DNA of 52,679 nucleotides from positions 1-52,679 of the forward strand of contig JAJZGI010000010.1 of assembly GCA_021798575.1 (NCBI GenBank). The letters run 5' to 3'. Below are positions 26,591-34,668 of the stretch, one piece after another. This DNA is from Pseudomonadota bacterium (GTDB taxonomy: Bacteria; Pseudomonadota; Alphaproteobacteria; Acetobacterales; Acetobacteraceae). The notes beneath the pieces are model-generated. The model saw only the letters and a program-made list of their open reading frames with translations. It did no database searches and was not told the origin of the DNA. Position 1 is the first letter of the stretch. Every line of letters starts with the position of its first letter. The translations under genes were made by a program, and so were the position numbers.

Positions 26591-27760
26591 ATGCAGCAGA
26601 TGTTCGACGTGGTGGTGGTCGGCGGTGGCCCGGCCGGTGCGGTGGCCGCCCACACGCTGGCGCAGGCTGGCAAAAGCGTGGCGTTGCTGGACAAGGGCGG
26701 ACGCATAAAACCCTGCGGCGGCGCGGTGCCGCCACGCCTGATCCGGGATTTCAACATCCCTGCGCATCTGATCACCGCGCGCGCGCTGGGGGCAAAAATC
26801 TTCGCGCCTTCTGGCCGCGCCGAGTCGATGCCAATCGGCGAGGGCGGCTATGTCGGCATGGTCGACCGCGACGTTTTCGACGAATTTCTACGCGTTCGCG
26901 CGGCGGATGCCGGCGCGGCGCGGGTGCAGGGTGCATTCATGGAAATCACCCGCGAGGCCGGGCACCCGCAGGTGCAATATCGCACCGCCCAGGGTGTGGG
27001 CAGGCTGCGGTGCCGGCTGGTCATCGGCGCGGATGGCGCGGTCTCCGCCGTGGCGCGCCAGGAGGTACCAGGCGCGGACAAGCCGCATTATGTGTTCGCA
27101 TATCACGAGGTCATTCGCGCGCCGGAGCGCGGGTTCGATGGCGAGCGCTGCGATATCTATTACCAGGGCGCTGTCTCGCCGGATTTTTATGGCTGGGTAT
27201 TCCCGCACGGGGAAACCGCGAGCGTCGGCACGGGCTCGGCGCGCAAGGGTTTCGCCCTGCGCGAGGCGGTGGGGGAACTTCGCACGCGGGCCGGGCTGAG
27301 TGAGGCCCAGACGCTGCGCTGTGAGGGTGCGCCCTTGCCCATCCGCCCGCACAAACGCTGGGACAATGGGCGGGACGTGGTGCTGGCGGGGGATGCCGCC
27401 GGGGTGGTGGCGCCGGCCTCGGGCGAGGGGATCTATTACGCCATGCTGGGCGGCGAACTGGCGGCGCAGGCGGCGGCAGCGTGCCTCGCGACCGGTGACG
27501 CGCGCGCCCTGGCCCAGGCCCGCAAACATTTCATGAAGGCGCACGGCCAGGTCTTCTGGGTGCTGAACTTCATGCAGAATTTCTGGTACGCCACGGACAA
27601 GCGCCGCGAGCGGTTCGTCCGCATCTGCGGAGACAGGGACGTGCAGTCCCTCACCTGGAGCGCCTACATGAACAAGGCGCTGGTCTATGCCAAGCCGATC
27701 GTGCATCTGCGGATATTCCTGAAGAACATCGCGCACCTCACAGGCCTGGCGCGGGCCTGA
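26591..27760 (+). CDS. bchP: Geranylgeranyl reductase
   Basis: About 389 residues from MQQMFDVVVVGGGPAGAVAA at 26591, with CGGAGG 10 bases upstream; earlier in-frame codons (26540, 26564) lack this. BchP reduces the geranylgeranyl tail of BChl to phytyl. The FAD-binding GGGPAGAVAAHTLA, then DKGGRIKPCGGAVPP (the KPCGG motif of the family), and VLAGDAAGVVAPASGEGIYYAM with the second FAD motif are present. It is divergent from bchH and does not form the usual pair with bchG. Confidence 0.95.
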   Translation: MQQMFDVVVVGGGPAGAVAAHTLAQAGKSVALLDKGGRIKPCGGAVPPRLIRDFNIPAHLITARALGAKIFAPSGRAESMPIGEGGYVGMVDRDVFDEFLRVRAADAGAARVQGAFMEITREAGHPQVQYRTAQGVGRLRCRLVIGADGAVSAVARQEVPGADKPHYVFAYHEVIRAPERGFDGERCDIYYQGAVSPDFYGWVFPHGETASVGTGSARKGFALREAVGELRTRAGLSEAQTLRCEGAPLPIRPHKRWDNGRDVVLAGDAAGVVAPASGEGIYYAMLGGELAAQAAAACLATGDARALAQARKHFMKAHGQVFWVLNFMQNFWYATDKRRERFVRICGDRDVQSLTWSAYMNKALVYAKPIVHLRIFLKNIAHLTGLARA

Positions 27761-27781
27761 GCAAACCCAGGCCCGGTTATC

Positions 27782-28048
27782 TCAGCTCTTGGGGGAGTAG
27801 AGCTCGCACCAGCCGTTCGGGCTGATCACGCCCGAGACCAGCGAACAGCTCCCCGGCGCGATGAAGTAGGCACAGCCGCTGCATTGATCGCCATTCTTGG
27901 GCGTGGTCTGATACCCGACCGAGGCGGGCGCGGCCTTGGCGCTCTGCGCCTGCGCGCGCGTGGCGACGGCGGCGACCCCACCGGTGGCAACGAGCACCCC
28001 AAGGCTGGCTTTAATGGCGGCACGGCGGGTGACGGGCTGATTTTTCAT
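27782..28048 (-). CDS. High-potential iron-sulfur protein (HiPIP)
   Basis: 88 residues. A twin-arginine signal (VTRRAAIKASLGVLV) ending near AQA at 32-34 sends the folded protein to the periplasm. The mature part is about 54 residues with four Cys at 56, 59, 68 and 81 in the HiPIP pattern C-x2-C-x8-C-x12-C, with NGWCELY at the last ligand. It should hold one [4Fe-4S] cluster and donate electrons to the reaction centre, as HiPIPs do in several purple bacteria. It is last on the strand of the bchF-hemC superoperon, behind a 46-bp hairpin, so it may have separate expression. AGCAGGA precedes the ATG. Confidence 0.92.
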   Translation of the reverse strand: MKNQPVTRRAAIKASLGVLVATGGVAAVATRAQAQSAKAAPASVGYQTTPKNGDQCSGCAYFIAPGSCSLVSGVISPNGWCELYSPKS

Positions 28049-28088
28049 GCGTTATTCCTGCTGGTTGAAGTTTTACACAACGCTGGCT

Positions 28089-28134
28089 CTCATTGGTCTG
28101 GGTTGAATCATCAGGTTCAATCCAGACCAATGAG
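28089..28134. repeat. Long hairpin in the hemC-HiPIP spacer
   Basis: A 19-bp stem (28089-28107 with 28116-28134, one G-T pair) closes an 8-base loop. It lacks a T-run on either strand, so it is not a typical terminator. It may stabilise or process the message between hemC and the HiPIP gene, or be a small mobile palindrome like those at 19669-19830. Confidence 0.65.
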
Positions 28135-28176
28135 GTCGAAATAGGGGGTCATGCCGGGAATATAACAAGCGATGGG

Positions 28177-29196
28177 TTAAAAAATCCACCTGGGGGCGTC
28201 TTTTTTCAGCGCGGCGCCAAGTTCGTTGCCGATCGCCACGGCGTCATGCATCGCGCCTGCGAGCCGGCGCTTGGCGAGATATCCGCCATCCGGGCTGGCG
28301 AGCAGGCCGGTGAGATGCAGCGTGCCATCGGCGCTGATCCGGGCATAGGCGCCAATGGGCGTGTTGCAGGAGCCATCCAGCACCGCCAGCATGGCGCGCT
28401 CCGCGCTCGCCAGGGCGCGGGTCTCACGGTCCTCGATGGTGGCCAGAAGCTCGCGCATCTGGGTGTCGGACTCGCGCACCGTGATGCCGACGATACCCTG
28501 GCCCGCCGCGGGGACCATCATCTCCGGGTGGATGATGAGGCTGGCCTGTTCGCCAAGGCCAAGCCTGCGCAGCCCGGCATAGGCCAGCAGCGTGGCCTGG
28601 GTGGCCCCGCTGGCAACCTTGTTCAGCCGCGTCTGCACATTGCCCCGGATGATGCTGACGACAAGGTCAGGCCGGGCGTGCAGCAGCTGCGCCTGGCGGC
28701 GGACGGAGGCGGTGCCGACATGCGCGCCGGCCGGCAGGCAGGCCCAGGGGTTCCACGGGTCCACCGCGCCACAGCCGGGGCCCAGGATCAGCGTATCGCG
28801 GGCATCCTCACGCGGCAGCACGCAGCCCAGCACGATCCCCGGGCGCAGCGTGGTCTCCAGGTCCTTCAGGCTGTGCACGGCGATGTCGATCCGCCCGGCC
28901 AGCATGGCCTCGTCGATCTCCTTACTGAACAGCCCCTTGCCGCCGATATCGGCGAGGCGGCAGCCAGACGCCTGGGAGGCATCGCCGGTGGTGGTGATGA
29001 TATGCTCCTGCGTGCCGCTGCCCTGTAACGGTGCGCAGATTTCGCCAAGCCGGGCGATGACATTGCGGGTCTGCGCCAGCGCCAGCGGCGAGCCGCGCGT
29101 GCCGACATGCAGCGGCATCGCGCGCATGTGCGGGGCCACCTGGTAGCGCGGCGTGGCGAGAATTTGCTCTGGCGCGGCCAGGCGGGAGAGATCCAT
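28177..29196 (-). CDS. hemC: Porphobilinogen deaminase (hydroxymethylbilane synthase)
   Basis: About 339 residues from the ATG at 29196, one base after the hemA stop; the family core starts near MPLHVGTRGSPLALAQT, so a later ATG is possible. It joins four porphobilinogens. The dipyrromethane cofactor Cys lies in VLDGSCNTPIGAYA. Conserved LFSKEIDEAML, DIAVHSLKDLETTL, GTASVRRQAQLLH and RGNVQTRLNKV (Arg residues binding the chain) are all present. Its place behind hemA in the photosynthesis cluster supplies extra precursor for BChl. A housekeeping hemC may be elsewhere, or this may be the only copy. Confidence 0.94.
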   Translation of the reverse strand: MDLSRLAAPEQILATPRYQVAPHMRAMPLHVGTRGSPLALAQTRNVIARLGEICAPLQGSGTQEHIITTTGDASQASGCRLADIGGKGLFSKEIDEAMLAGRIDIAVHSLKDLETTLRPGIVLGCVLPREDARDTLILGPGCGAVDPWNPWACLPAGAHVGTASVRRQAQLLHARPDLVVSIIRGNVQTRLNKVASGATQATLLAYAGLRRLGLGEQASLIIHPEMMVPAAGQGIVGITVRESDTQMRELLATIEDRETRALASAERAMLAVLDGSCNTPIGAYARISADGTLHLTGLLASPDGGYLAKRRLAGAMHDAVAIGNELGAALKKDAPRWIF

Positions 29197-29197
29197 C

Positions 29198-30409
29198 TCA
29201 GGCGGCCCGGGCGATCGAGAGTTCGTGCCAGATCGCCTGGAGCGCATCCACCAGATGCGCGATATCGGCGTCCGAGTGCAGCGGCGAGGGGGTGATGCGC
29301 AGTCGCTCCGTCCCGCGCGGGACGGTCGGGTAGTTGATCGGCTGCACATAGATGCCGAAACGGTCGAGCAGTTGGTCGGAGATGGATTTGCACTGCACCG
29401 GATCACCGACCAGAACCGGAACGATATGGCTGGGGTTGTTAAGATGCGGCACGTTGGCAGCGTCGAGTGCGGCGCGCAGCCGGGCGACGCGGTTGTGCAT
29501 ATGGTCGCGCTCCACACTGGAGGTTTTTAAATGCCGGATGGAGGCGAGCGCGCCGGCCGCGACCATCGGCGGCAGCGCGGTGGTGAAAATGAAGCCCGAG
29601 GCATAGGAGCGGATGAAGTCGCACAGGCCGACGGAGCCGGTGATATAGCCGCCGATGACGCCAAAACCCTTGGCCAGCGTGCCCTCGATCACGGTGAGCC
29701 GGTGGCTGAGCCCGTCGCGGTCCGAGAGACCGCCGCCGCGCGGCCCATACAGCCCGACGGCATGCACCTCGTCGAGATAGGTCATGGCAGAGAACTCGTC
29801 CGCGAGGTCGCAGATCTCGGCGATGGGCGCGACATCGCCATCCATGGAATAGACCGACTCGAAGGCGATCAGCTTGGGCCGCGCGGGGTCGATCGCCGCG
29901 AGCTTCGCGCGCAGGTCGGCGAGGTCGTTATGCGCGAACACCTGGCATTCGGCGCGGCTATGGCGGATACCCTCGATCATCGAGGCGTGGTTGCCGGTAT
30001 CCGAGAGCACGACGCAGCCCTTGAGCCTGGCCGCCAGCGTGCATAGCGTGGCCCAGTTGGACATATAGCCCGAGTTGAACAACAGGGCGGATTCCTTGTC
30101 GTGCAGGTCCGCCAGCTCGCGCTCCAGCAGCAGATGGTAATGGTTGGTGCCCGCGATGTTACGCGTACCGCCCGCACCGGCGCCGCACCGGTCGAGCGCC
30201 TCGTGCATCGCCTCCAGCACCTTCGGGTGCTGGCCCATGCCGAGATAGTCATTCGAGCACCAGACGGTGACATCGCGCTTGCCGCGCGCGGCGTGCTGGG
30301 TGGCGACCGGGAACGAGCCCGCCACCCGCTCGAGGTCCGCGAAGATGCGATAATTGCCCTCGCGGTGCAGGGTGTCGAGCTGGCTGCGGAAAAATGCTTC
30401 GTAATTCAT
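29198..30409 (-). CDS. hemA: 5-aminolevulinate synthase
   Basis: 403 residues. ALA synthase condenses glycine and succinyl-CoA, the first step of tetrapyrrole synthesis in alphaproteobacteria. The start [21 protein letters not shown], then [42 protein letters not shown] and [13 protein letters not shown] with the PLP Lys are all typical. hemA commonly ends the puh region of photosynthesis clusters. The gap from the PuhE-CobW gene is 31 bases. Confidence 0.97.
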   Translation of the reverse strand: MNYEAFFRSQLDTLHREGNYRIFADLERVAGSFPVATQHAARGKRDVTVWCSNDYLGMGQHPKVLEAMHEALDRCGAGAGGTRNIAGTNHYHLLLERELADLHDKESALLFNSGYMSNWATLCTLAARLKGCVVLSDTGNHASMIEGIRHSRAECQVFAHNDLADLRAKLAAIDPARPKLIAFESVYSMDGDVAPIAEICDLADEFSAMTYLDEVHAVGLYGPRGGGLSDRDGLSHRLTVIEGTLAKGFGVIGGYITGSVGLCDFIRSYASGFIFTTALPPMVAAGALASIRHLKTSSVERDHMHNRVARLRAALDAANVPHLNNPSHIVPVLVGDPVQCKSISDQLLDRFGIYVQPINYPTVPRGTERLRITPSPLHSDADIAHLVDALQAIWHELSIARAA

Positions 30410-30440
30410 TCATCGCTCCCGTGCGTGGGGTTTCAATGGA

Positions 30441-32240
30441 TCAGGCGGCGAGTTTAACGGCGCAGGCGAGCAGGGCGGCGTGCAGTTCCCGCTCTTCGAT
30501 GTTGCGACCGATGACGACGGCGCGCGCGACCTCCCCTTTGGGCGCCGCGAAGGCGGTGAGGCTGGCGCGCCCGCCCGCGACGTCGAAATGCAGCCAGCCC
30601 GCGCCTGAGCGGGCGAGACCTTTCACGCGCTTGATATCCCCAAAAGCGCCATGGGTGATGGACTCCAGTACGGCGTGCAGCGCGTCGGCGTCGATACTGT
30701 GCTCCAGCTCGGTGTTCCAGGAGGTAAAGCCGAGTTCGGCGCCTGCATGGTCGTGCTGATGCTCATGGTGCTCATGGTGCTCATGGTGCTCATGGTGCTC
30801 ATGGTGCTCGTGTTCATGTTCATGCGCGCAGCTTTCGGTGCACACATGCGCGGCTTCGGGCGGCACCTCCACCAGTGCCAGCGTCTTCACCGGCTCGGCG
30901 TCGACCTGCCCGTAGCGCGCGGTGAGAATGTTCACAGCCGGGTTGAGGTGGCGCAGCGTCTCCGCCACCATCATCCGCACGCCGGGCGTGACCAGGTCCG
31001 CCTTGTTGATCACCAGCGTGGAGGCGAGCCGCGCCTGCGCGCCAAAATGCTTGGGCAGGCTGGCGTAGTCCGCCAGAAACGCCCCGGCATCGATGATCGT
31101 GGTCACCTTGAGCTCGCGCACGAAGGGAGCCAATGCCGGGCGCCGCATGACGCCGATGAGCGAGGCGATGTCCGCCACGCCGGAGGGCTCGATCAGCACC
31201 CGGTCGGGCGACCAGCGCGCCACCGTGTCCTGCAACTGGCGGGAAAGATCATCGCGCAATGAGCAGCAGATGCAACCGTTGGGCAGCTCGACGACATCCG
31301 CGCCCTGGTTGTCCAGCAGCGAGCCATCGATGCCGACACTGGAGAAATCATTCACCAAAACGACGGTCTTGCCGGATATCTTCTGGTCCACTGCTGCGAG
31401 GTCGGCCAGCCTGCGGCGCATATAGGTGGTCTTGCCTGCCCCCAGAAAACCCGCCGTGATCTCGACATCAAAAGCCTTGGCGGGCTTGCGCGAGGCGAGG
31501 CCCCATTGCCAGAGTTTTCCGGCGGGGAGCGGAATAACCAGAAACCAATGCTCGAGCACGGCGAGCGCCATCATCGTGCCGAGAAACGTATCGCCCGAGC
31601 GCGCAAACGCGGTTTTGGCGTCCACCGCATGGACCCACAACAATGTGGTAATGACCATGGAGACCGTGATGGAGACGGGAAAAAACAGATTCATCGGCTT
31701 GGATTTGAGGAAGCTCTTCAGGAAGGTGAGATGCTCGGGCAGAAACTCCTCATTGAGGTTGCGCACGCCAAAGAACACGTTGAGCTTGGCGCTCTGGTGC
31801 ATCCACCATAGCACCATGAAGGTCCACATGCCGATCTGGTTGGGCTGGTGCCAGGTGAGTGCCACGATCGCGACGGCCGAGCCGATGATGGCCAGCTCAT
31901 GATACAGGCTGGTCTGCACCGCGTGCACAAAATGCGCCCAGCCGCTGCAACCCTCCGGGCAGGGCTCGGAGCGCGGGCCGGTTACATAGCCCATATAGAA
32001 GGTGATCTCCTGCCAGCCCCAGGCGAACAGGCCGAAGAAAAATGCCTCATAGGCGGCGGTGAGGCTGGTCTGCCCGGCGGTGGCGTGCAGCCCGATCAGG
32101 CAACCCGCCAACACGGCGCTGGCGCACACCACGCTATAGATGAAGGTTTTTGCAGGCAAATTGTCCAGATAGATGATCGCCCCGGTGGAGAACCACCAGA
32201 CGAACAGGGAGAAGAGTGCCGGAAGGACGTAAGCGTGCAT
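30441..32240 (-). CDS. PuhE photosystem assembly protein fused to CobW/COG0523 metallochaperone GTPase
   Basis: 599 residues in one uninterrupted frame. Residues 1-250 are PuhE (DUF3623), with about seven hydrophobic helices and conserved W-rich stretches (LFAWGWQEITFYMGY, WWMHQSAKLNVFFG, AVLEHWFLVIPLP). PuhE is needed for full reaction-centre/LH1 assembly in Rhodobacter. From about 258 a complete CobW GTPase follows: Walker A GFLGAGKTT (264-272), GID, the metal-binding NGCICC (321-326), VLIEPSGVADIAS, the guanine motif NKAD (412-415), a His-rich loop at 473-498 and a C-terminal CobW domain. Free PuhE is about as long as the first part alone. COG0523 members deliver or handle metals, often zinc. 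The gene sits between acsF and hemA, exactly where puhE lies in other clusters. The GTPase would face the cytoplasm if the last helix ends near 240. Zinc delivery for BChl or the photosystem is inference. Confidence 0.93.
   Translation of the reverse strand: MHAYVLPALFSLFVWWFSTGAIIYLDNLPAKTFIYSVVCASAVLAGCLIGLHATAGQTSLTAAYEAFFFGLFAWGWQEITFYMGYVTGPRSEPCPEGCSGWAHFVHAVQTSLYHELAIIGSAVAIVALTWHQPNQIGMWTFMVLWWMHQSAKLNVFFGVRNLNEEFLPEHLTFLKSFLKSKPMNLFFPVSITVSMVITTLLWVHAVDAKTAFARSGDTFLGTMMALAVLEHWFLVIPLPAGKLWQWGLASRKPAKAFDVEITAGFLGAGKTTYMRRRLADLAAVDQKISGKTVVLVNDFSSVGIDGSLLDNQGADVVELPNGCICCSLRDDLSRQLQDTVARWSPDRVLIEPSGVADIASLIGVMRRPALAPFVRELKVTTIIDAGAFLADYASLPKHFGAQARLASTLVINKADLVTPGVRMMVAETLRHLNPAVNILTARYGQVDAEPVKTLALVEVPPEAAHVCTESCAHEHEHEHHEHHEHHEHHEHHEHQHDHAGAELGFTSWNTELEHSIDADALHAVLESITHGAFGDIKRVKGLARSGAGWLHFDVAGGRASLTAFAAPKGEVARAVVIGRNIEERELHAALLACAVKLAA
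30761..30814. repeat. 9-bp tandem repeat coding the His-rich loop
   Basis: Five perfect copies of GCTCATGGT (30761-30805) and a degenerate sixth (30806-30814). On the - strand they encode repeated His-Glu-His triplets in the CobW domain. Such in-frame repeats can gain or lose units by slippage without breaking the frame. Confidence 0.8.
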
Positions 32241-32257
32241 GGTCGATTCTCCTTCGG

Positions 32258-33313
32258 TTACCAGCTTGGGGCGAGACGGATGTCGGCGGGCAGCGCGTGG
32301 GCTTTGGGCGCCATGAGGAACAATCTGATGAAATGGAATCCCGCCCGCGCCTGCAAGCCGAGTTTTCGAACTTTATTGAAAATGCTTGGATTCTTTTGCA
32401 GCGCGCTGATCTTCTCGGCGATGATCCGCAGCCGCTCCAGCCCGGCGGCGAAGGCCGGGTTCTCGATATCGAGACTAACGGGAAACGTCTGCCGCGCGAT
32501 CTCGGTGGTGATGCGGAACACCTGGAAATCATATTCCGTCGGGTCCAGCCCGAGTGCCGCGTGGAACACCGGGCGGCCGTGGTCGCGCACATACATGGTG
32601 GCGAACACGGCGAGCAGGAAAAACCGGATCCACAGCCGGTTGAGCCCGGTCAGCATCCACGGGTTGGCGCGCATCAGCAGCGCGAAGGCCTCGCCATGGC
32701 GGAACTCGTCATTGCACCATTCGCGAAACCATTTGAAGATCGGGTGGATGCGCAATTCGGGATGCCGCTCCAGCTGCCGGTAGATGGAGATATAGCGCGC
32801 GTAGCCGATCTTCTCGGAGAGATACGTCGCGTAGAAAATGAACTTCGGCTGGAAGAAATGATACTTCTTGGCGCGCGTCAAAAACCCGAGGTCGACCTTC
32901 ATGTCGAAGTCGCGCAGCGCGTCGTTGATAAACCCGGCGTGGCGCGCCTCATCGCGGCTCATATAGCCAAACAGCGCCTTGAGGTCCGGGTTCTGGACCC
33001 GTTTCTTGATCTCGGCATAGAGCACGCAGCCGGAGAATTCGGCGGTGACGGAGGAGACCAGAAAATCCAGCAATTCGGCCCGCAGATCATCGGGCAGCCG
33101 GCCGAGATCGACATCGAATTCCGCCGTCCGGACGAAATGCCCCTTGTTCGGGTCGGCCTTGAACTCGGCCAGCAGGGCGTCCCATTTGTCGCGCAGGCAG
33201 GAGACGTCGATCTTCTCCAGCGCGGCGAAATCAGTCGTGTAGAAGCGCGGGCTGAGCACCGTATTGGTTTGTGCCAGCCTGGTCTGTTCGTTGGGGGCGG
33301 GCAGATCGCTCAT
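32258..33313 (-). CDS. acsF: Aerobic Mg-protoporphyrin IX monomethyl ester cyclase
   Basis: 351 residues. AcsF forms the fifth ring of chlorophyll with molecular oxygen. Di-iron ligands are seen: Glu in [16 protein letters not shown], the E-x-x-H in [13 protein letters not shown], and Glu and E-x-x-H in [18 protein letters not shown]. The start [15 protein letters not shown] is typical. Having the oxygen-dependent enzyme, with no radical cyclase bchE in the window, fits an aerobic phototroph. It lies 4 bases after orf94 and 17 bases before puhE-cobW. Confidence 0.96.
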   Translation of the reverse strand: MSDLPAPNEQTRLAQTNTVLSPRFYTTDFAALEKIDVSCLRDKWDALLAEFKADPNKGHFVRTAEFDVDLGRLPDDLRAELLDFLVSSVTAEFSGCVLYAEIKKRVQNPDLKALFGYMSRDEARHAGFINDALRDFDMKVDLGFLTRAKKYHFFQPKFIFYATYLSEKIGYARYISIYRQLERHPELRIHPIFKWFREWCNDEFRHGEAFALLMRANPWMLTGLNRLWIRFFLLAVFATMYVRDHGRPVFHAALGLDPTEYDFQVFRITTEIARQTFPVSLDIENPAFAAGLERLRIIAEKISALQKNPSIFNKVRKLGLQARAGFHFIRLFLMAPKAHALPADIRLAPSW

Positions 33314-33317
33314 GGGC

Positions 33318-33602
33318 CTAACCTTTCAAATCGAGGGGCTGGAAGCCGACCTCGTAGAGTTCAGCGAGCGCGAAAACCCCGCAGAACCGCGTCCAGGCGC
33401 GGCGCAGAATTCCGGCACGGATGAGGGTGGCGCGCCGCGTGCCGGTGTAGCGCTCGCCAAACCCGATATCGCACGGCGCACCGTGCAGAATGATGACATC
33501 CCCGGGGTTGATGAGCGCGGCATCGGGGATCGCATGGGCGTGGAAACTCTCCCAGGTCTGCTCGATATCGATCTCGCAGGTGAGCTCGATACGGCGGCTC
33601 AT
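33318..33602 (-). CDS. Hypothetical protein of the puh-acsF region
   Basis: 94 residues. It has no membrane segment and reads as a small mixed alpha/beta protein: [16 protein letters not shown], then [18 protein letters not shown] and a Trp-containing helix with [12 protein letters not shown] conserved hypothetical gene lies at this place, between puhC and acsF, in other proteobacterial photosynthesis clusters (from memory), so a role in the oxidative cyclase or assembly is likely but unproven. The ATG overlaps the puhC stop as ATGA. Confidence 0.75.
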   Translation of the reverse strand: MSRRIELTCEIDIEQTWESFHAHAIPDAALINPGDVIILHGAPCDIGFGERYTGTRRATLIRAGILRRAWTRFCGVFALAELYEVGFQPLDLKG

Positions 33603-34045
33603 GGCTTTGCCCGCATCAGCGCGATGAACTCGGCTTCATTGCTCGGGCCAAAGGCCTCCAACTCGACATGCAGGCCGGTCGCGGGGTCGCGCAGTTGCAG
33701 CCGCCCGCCCGCAAACTCGGTCAGCTCGAAGGGCTCGCGCGGGCCGATGTGCCGGCGCATCCGGGCGGCGGCGAGCAGGCGCAGGGTCATGCGCAGAAAC
33801 CCGTCACCCCGCGCCGGGATGGTGGCGATGCGCGCGCCATCCGGGCTCTTCACGGCCACGCCGCCGTTGCCAAGGTCGGTGAAGCTGAGCGCGCGGGCGG
33901 CGACGATAGGCGGCGGCGCGGGCGGCGTGGCATAGCCCGTGAGCCGCGCCAGCGTGGCGCTGAGCAGCGCTGCCCCCAGAACAACCGCCACCACCGCGCC
34001 AGTGGCGTGGCGGGCGTGCGGCAGCGGGGCGGCGAGGCTGGTCAT
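33599..34045 (-). CDS. puhC: Photosynthetic complex assembly protein PuhC
   Basis: 148 residues from MTSLAAPLPHARHATGAVVA at 34045, overlapping the puhB stop by 4 bases. One N-terminal transmembrane helix (about 15-33) anchors a periplasmic domain with LSFTDLGNGGVAVKSPDGAR and GDGFLRMTLRLLAAARMRR, the pattern of PuhC. PuhC assists organisation of the reaction centre-LH1 core. The call is supported by the puhA-puhB-puhC order. Confidence 0.88.
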   Translation of the reverse strand: MTSLAAPLPHARHATGAVVAVVLGAALLSATLARLTGYATPPAPPPIVAARALSFTDLGNGGVAVKSPDGARIATIPARGDGFLRMTLRLLAAARMRRHIGPREPFELTEFAGGRLQLRDPATGLHVELEAFGPSNEAEFIALMRAKP

Positions 34046-34668
34046 GCGGCGTGCGCCAGCGCGCCGGTGGTCTGCGGGGCCGCTGTGGCGGGCACGCTCT
34101 GGCTCAGGCGCCGGGCCAGCAACTCCGCCGCCGCCTGTGGGGCGGGGATGGCGCGCAGCACCGGCTGGGCGCGCCCCTGTGCACCGGCCCGCACATGCGG
34201 CCACAGCAGCAGGTAGGAGAGTCGCCGGCCCTGCGGCAGCCGCAGCGCGATATCCCCGGTACCATCGGCGTGGATCATCAAATCCGCCGCCTCAACGCTG
34301 CCAAACGGCAGGTTGAGCGATTTGGGCAGCGCCATGCCATAGGTGATGACGACGCGTTTCTGCGTAATTGTATAGGTGGTGGTGCGGGCGATGAGCCAGG
34401 CGAACAGGCAGAACAGCAGCACGCCCAGCGCGCCCAGCAGCACGCAGGAGGCGGCGGAGACGACGGCGTAGCGCAGGCTATAGCCCGAGAGCATGGAACC
34501 CGTAACGCGCCACAGCACGAGCAGCGCAAAATAGATGCTGACAAGCCGGATATGGAAGGCACGGCGGGCCAGCGCGCGCCAGTCCGGCGCCGACTGCCAC
34601 AGCACCTCCTCACCCGCGGGCAGGCGGCCTGGCAGCCCGTCCATTGGCCGGCCTTTGAAGCGGCTCAC
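34042..34668 (-). CDS. puhB: Photosynthetic complex assembly protein PuhB
   Basis: 208 residues from a GTG at 34668 that overlaps the puhA stop (GTGA). PGRLPAGEEVLWQSAPDWRALARRAFH is the PuhB N-terminal signature, ahead of three hydrophobic segments and a PH-like domain (TTYTITQKRVVITYGMALPK). PuhB is a reaction-centre assembly factor that dimerises in the membrane. The C-terminal tail (about 160-208) is Ala/Gln-rich and poorly conserved. Confidence 0.92.
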   Translation of the reverse strand: MSRFKGRPMDGLPGRLPAGEEVLWQSAPDWRALARRAFHIRLVSIYFALLVLWRVTGSMLSGYSLRYAVVSAASCVLLGALGVLLFCLFAWLIARTTTYTITQKRVVITYGMALPKSLNLPFGSVEAADLMIHADGTGDIALRLPQGRRLSYLLLWPHVRAGAQGRAQPVLRAIPAPQAAAELLARRLSQSVPATAAPQTTGALAHAA

